Below, in pieces: positions 7,341 to 8,946 of a DNA stretch of 8,946 nt. The position numbers were made by a program, and so were the translations under genes. This DNA is from Acidobacteriota bacterium (GTDB taxonomy: Bacteria; Acidobacteriota; Thermoanaerobaculia; Multivoradales; JAHEKO01). The notes under the pieces are model-generated. The model was not told the DNA's origin, made no database searches, and saw only the letters and a list, made by a program, of their open reading frames with translations. Every line of letters starts with the position of its first letter. Position 1 is the first letter of the stretch. The stretch covers positions 1 through 8,946 of the forward strand of contig JAHEKO010000131.1 of NCBI GenBank assembly GCA_024638355.1. The letters run 5' to 3'.

Positions 7341-8946
7341 TACTCCCGCGGAGCGAGGCCCTCCGCCGCCGCCCAGGCACGCCAGCGCTCGACGTCGAGC
7401 CCCTCCGGCGCGGTTGCCTCGAGCCGTTTCCAGATCTTCGGCAGGTACATGGTGTTGTAGCGCAGGCGCGACAGGTGGTTGCCGTTCTCGTGATCGCCGT
7501 TCCAGCAGTGCTCGGCGCGGTCGCCGTAGTCGACCTCGCCCGCGTAGTGCGGATCGGTGGTCGACTCGAGGAACTCCTCGACCAGATAGACCGCGTTGTT
7601 CAGGTAGTAGTTGTCCATGTCGCCGCAGTAGATGTGGATCTTGCCCTCGAGGTCGGCGCCGATCTCGCCCCAGTCGCGGCGCAAGATGTGGCCGAGGTCG
7701 TGGTTCTCGCGCCAGTAGGCGGCGACCTCCCGGTCGATCTCGCCGGTCAGCTTGTCCCAGATGGGCCGCGGGTAGCCGTCGTCGCCCACCGGTGAGTAGA
7801 CCGCTTGCCAGATGTCGAACTGGTTGCCCGAGCGCGTCTTCGTACCCAGCGCCAGCTCCATGTGATTGAGGTCCTCGATCGTCATGTCGACGTGGCCGAG
7901 GTAGTCGCGGCGCCCGGGGCGGCTGGTGATCTTGAAGGGTCCTTTCTCGTAGTAGGCGTTCTCGTCCTCGTAGATATTGACCGTCATGTAGGCCTGGAAA
8001 TCGATCGGATCCGGGCACGCGGCAAAGCAGCCGTTGTACTCGGTCGGATAGTGCACCTGCGCCGCCAGCGCCTCCCAGCCGCCGGTCGAGCCGCCGTAGA
8101 GAAACCTGCCTTCCGGTCCAATGCCGCGAAAGCGCTCCTCGATGTAGGGAATCAGCTCGTAGGTGATGGCGTCGCCGTACGGCCCGAGGTTCTCGGAGTT
8201 GACCGCGTACGAGTCGTCGTAGAAAGGGTTGGCGTGCTGGATCTCGATCACCAGGTAGCGCGGAAAGTCGGGCGAGATCCACTGCCGGTAGAGATCGTAT
8301 GCCTCCTGCTGCTCAATCCGGTTGTAGCAGTCGACGTCGAACCGCGCCGAATACTCGCACTCGAGGTCGGGGTCGGGCGGCGTCGTGCGGAAGCCGCCGA
8401 AGTCGGCGGGGAAGTGGCCGTGGAAGATGAAGAGAGGAAAGCGCTCGTCGGGGTTGTCGTCGAAGCCGTTCGGCACCAGTACGTGGGCGCCCAGGAACAT
8501 GTCGCGCCCCCAGAAGTCCGACAGGAGCTCGGAACGGATCTCGACGTGCTTGACGAGCTCGGTGTCCTCGGGCTTCTCGACCGGATCGATCGATCGACTC
8601 AGGAGCAGCTCGATGGTGTCGCCGGAGTCGACGTCCAGGGTGATCTTCTTCGGCTCGCCGTAGAGATTGCCCGGCTCGCGATTCCACTGCTGACCCGCTG
8701 CCCAGCTCGCCGGTAGCTCGACCGCGTGGCCATCGCCGCGCTCGAACGTGTCGTAGCGATGCAGTACCGCCTGCACCCAATACTCTCCGGAAGGCAGATC
8801 GGCCAGCCGCCGCACCGGGTAACCGAAGGTGTCGGGACCGACGACGGCGCGCGAGCTCTCGCCGAAGCCCTCGACGTCGACGCCGAAGACCTGGGCGGTG
8901 CCGACTCCCCAGGTGACCTGGAAGCGCGGCTCGCGCTCGCCATCGG
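7340..8946 (-). CDS. Large esterase-like alpha/beta hydrolase, N-terminus cut by window edge
   Basis: The open frame continues through the right edge, giving 534 visible residues with no start in view. The C-terminal two thirds looks like a putative esterase (esterase D / enterochelin-esterase type alpha/beta hydrolase): a strand and turn PLFIFHGHF (HGHF at visible residues 175-178), and the nucleophile elbow GGSTGGWEA with Ser286 in GxSxG. Candidate acids are Asp442 or Asp444 in CGDMDNYYL, and candidate histidines His484 or His490 in WNGDHENGNH. The first 110 or so visible residues form a separate, probably beta-rich domain (FQVTWGVGTAQVFGVDVEGF, GYPVRRLADLPSGEYWVQAV). The protein is rich in Asp, Glu, Tyr and Trp, as in many exported enzymes, but a signal peptide cannot be tested because the N-terminus is missing. 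Substrate is unknown. The GTG at 8815 is only an internal codon: the frame stays open and domain-like upstream of it. Confidence 0.8.
   Translation of the reverse strand, partial: DGEREPRFQVTWGVGTAQVFGVDVEGFGESSRAVVGPDTFGYPVRRLADLPSGEYWVQAVLHRYDTFERGDGHAVELPASWAAGQQWNREPGNLYGEPKKITLDVDSGDTIELLLSRSIDPVEKPEDTELVKHVEIRSELLSDFWGRDMFLGAHVLVPNGFDDNPDERFPLFIFHGHFPADFGGFRTTPPDPDLECEYSARFDVDCYNRIEQQEAYDLYRQWISPDFPRYLVIEIQHANPFYDDSYAVNSENLGPYGDAITYELIPYIEERFRGIGPEGRFLYGGSTGGWEALAAQVHYPTEYNGCFAACPDPIDFQAYMTVNIYEDENAYYEKGPFKITSRPGRRDYLGHVDMTIEDLNHMELALGTKTRSGNQFDIWQAVYSPVGDDGYPRPIWDKLTGEIDREVAAYWRENHDLGHILRRDWGEIGADLEGKIHIYCGDMDNYYLNNAVYLVEEFLESTTDPHYAGEVDYGDRAEHCWNGDHENGNHLSRLRYNTMYLPKIWKRLEATAPEGLDVERWRAWAAAEGLAPRE

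Noticed and set aside
6753..8282. A 509-codon minus-strand open frame covering arfB, the end of the BrkB gene and part of the esterase
   Set aside because: It is a shadow frame that crosses three real genes; its translation is Arg/Leu-rich low complexity.

Overview
The window is GC-rich bacterial chromosome, densely coding, with six recognisable protein genes (four complete, two cut by the window edges) and no RNA genes, mobile elements or CRISPR arrays that I can see. Start-codon use is mixed: ATG for two genes, GTG for two and TTG for two, with the sixth gene's neighbour off the edge. The lack of obvious phylum markers limits placement. The high GC content, the gene families present and the large esterase-like protein resemble Acidobacteriota or a similar soil/sediment lineage, but this is inference from memory and not a demonstrated assignment.

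Layout from left to right. (1) Positions 1-1553, minus strand: lepA (elongation factor 4), starting at TTG and running off the left edge, so the C-terminus is missing. (2) 1607-2623, minus: a PAP2-superfamily membrane phosphatase with all three catalytic motifs and a long extra membrane region at its C-terminus. It lies 53 bp upstream of lepA on the same strand and may share its transcript. (3) 2624-2751: a divergent intergenic region with a candidate operator-like inverted repeat, a TACAAT -10-like element and a GC-rich leader hairpin. (4) 2752-4101, plus: a sodium:alanine (AGCS) symporter. (5) 4146-5465, minus: a predicted P-loop GTPase of the cyclic 2,3-diphosphoglycerate synthase-like family (COG2403), convergent with the symporter. 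(6) 5548-6894, plus: a YihY/BrkB-family membrane protein with a C-terminal winged-helix-like region, divergent from the GTPase gene. (7) 6891-7307, plus: arfB, a GGQ-motif ribosome-rescue peptidyl-tRNA hydrolase, overlapping the BrkB gene by GTGA. (8) 7340 to the right edge, minus: a large esterase-like alpha/beta hydrolase with a GxSxG nucleophile, missing its N-terminus.

Functionally this is mostly a housekeeping and metabolic region: two translation-quality factors (LepA and ArfB, in separate operons), an amino-acid importer, a lipid-phosphate phosphatase, a membrane protein of uncertain role and a secreted- or cytoplasmic-type esterase. I found no convincing new multi-gene system. The observations most worth following are the bacterial cDPG-synthase-like GTPase with a degenerate guanine-specificity motif, the translational coupling of a BrkB protein with ArfB, and the extended PAP2 protein.
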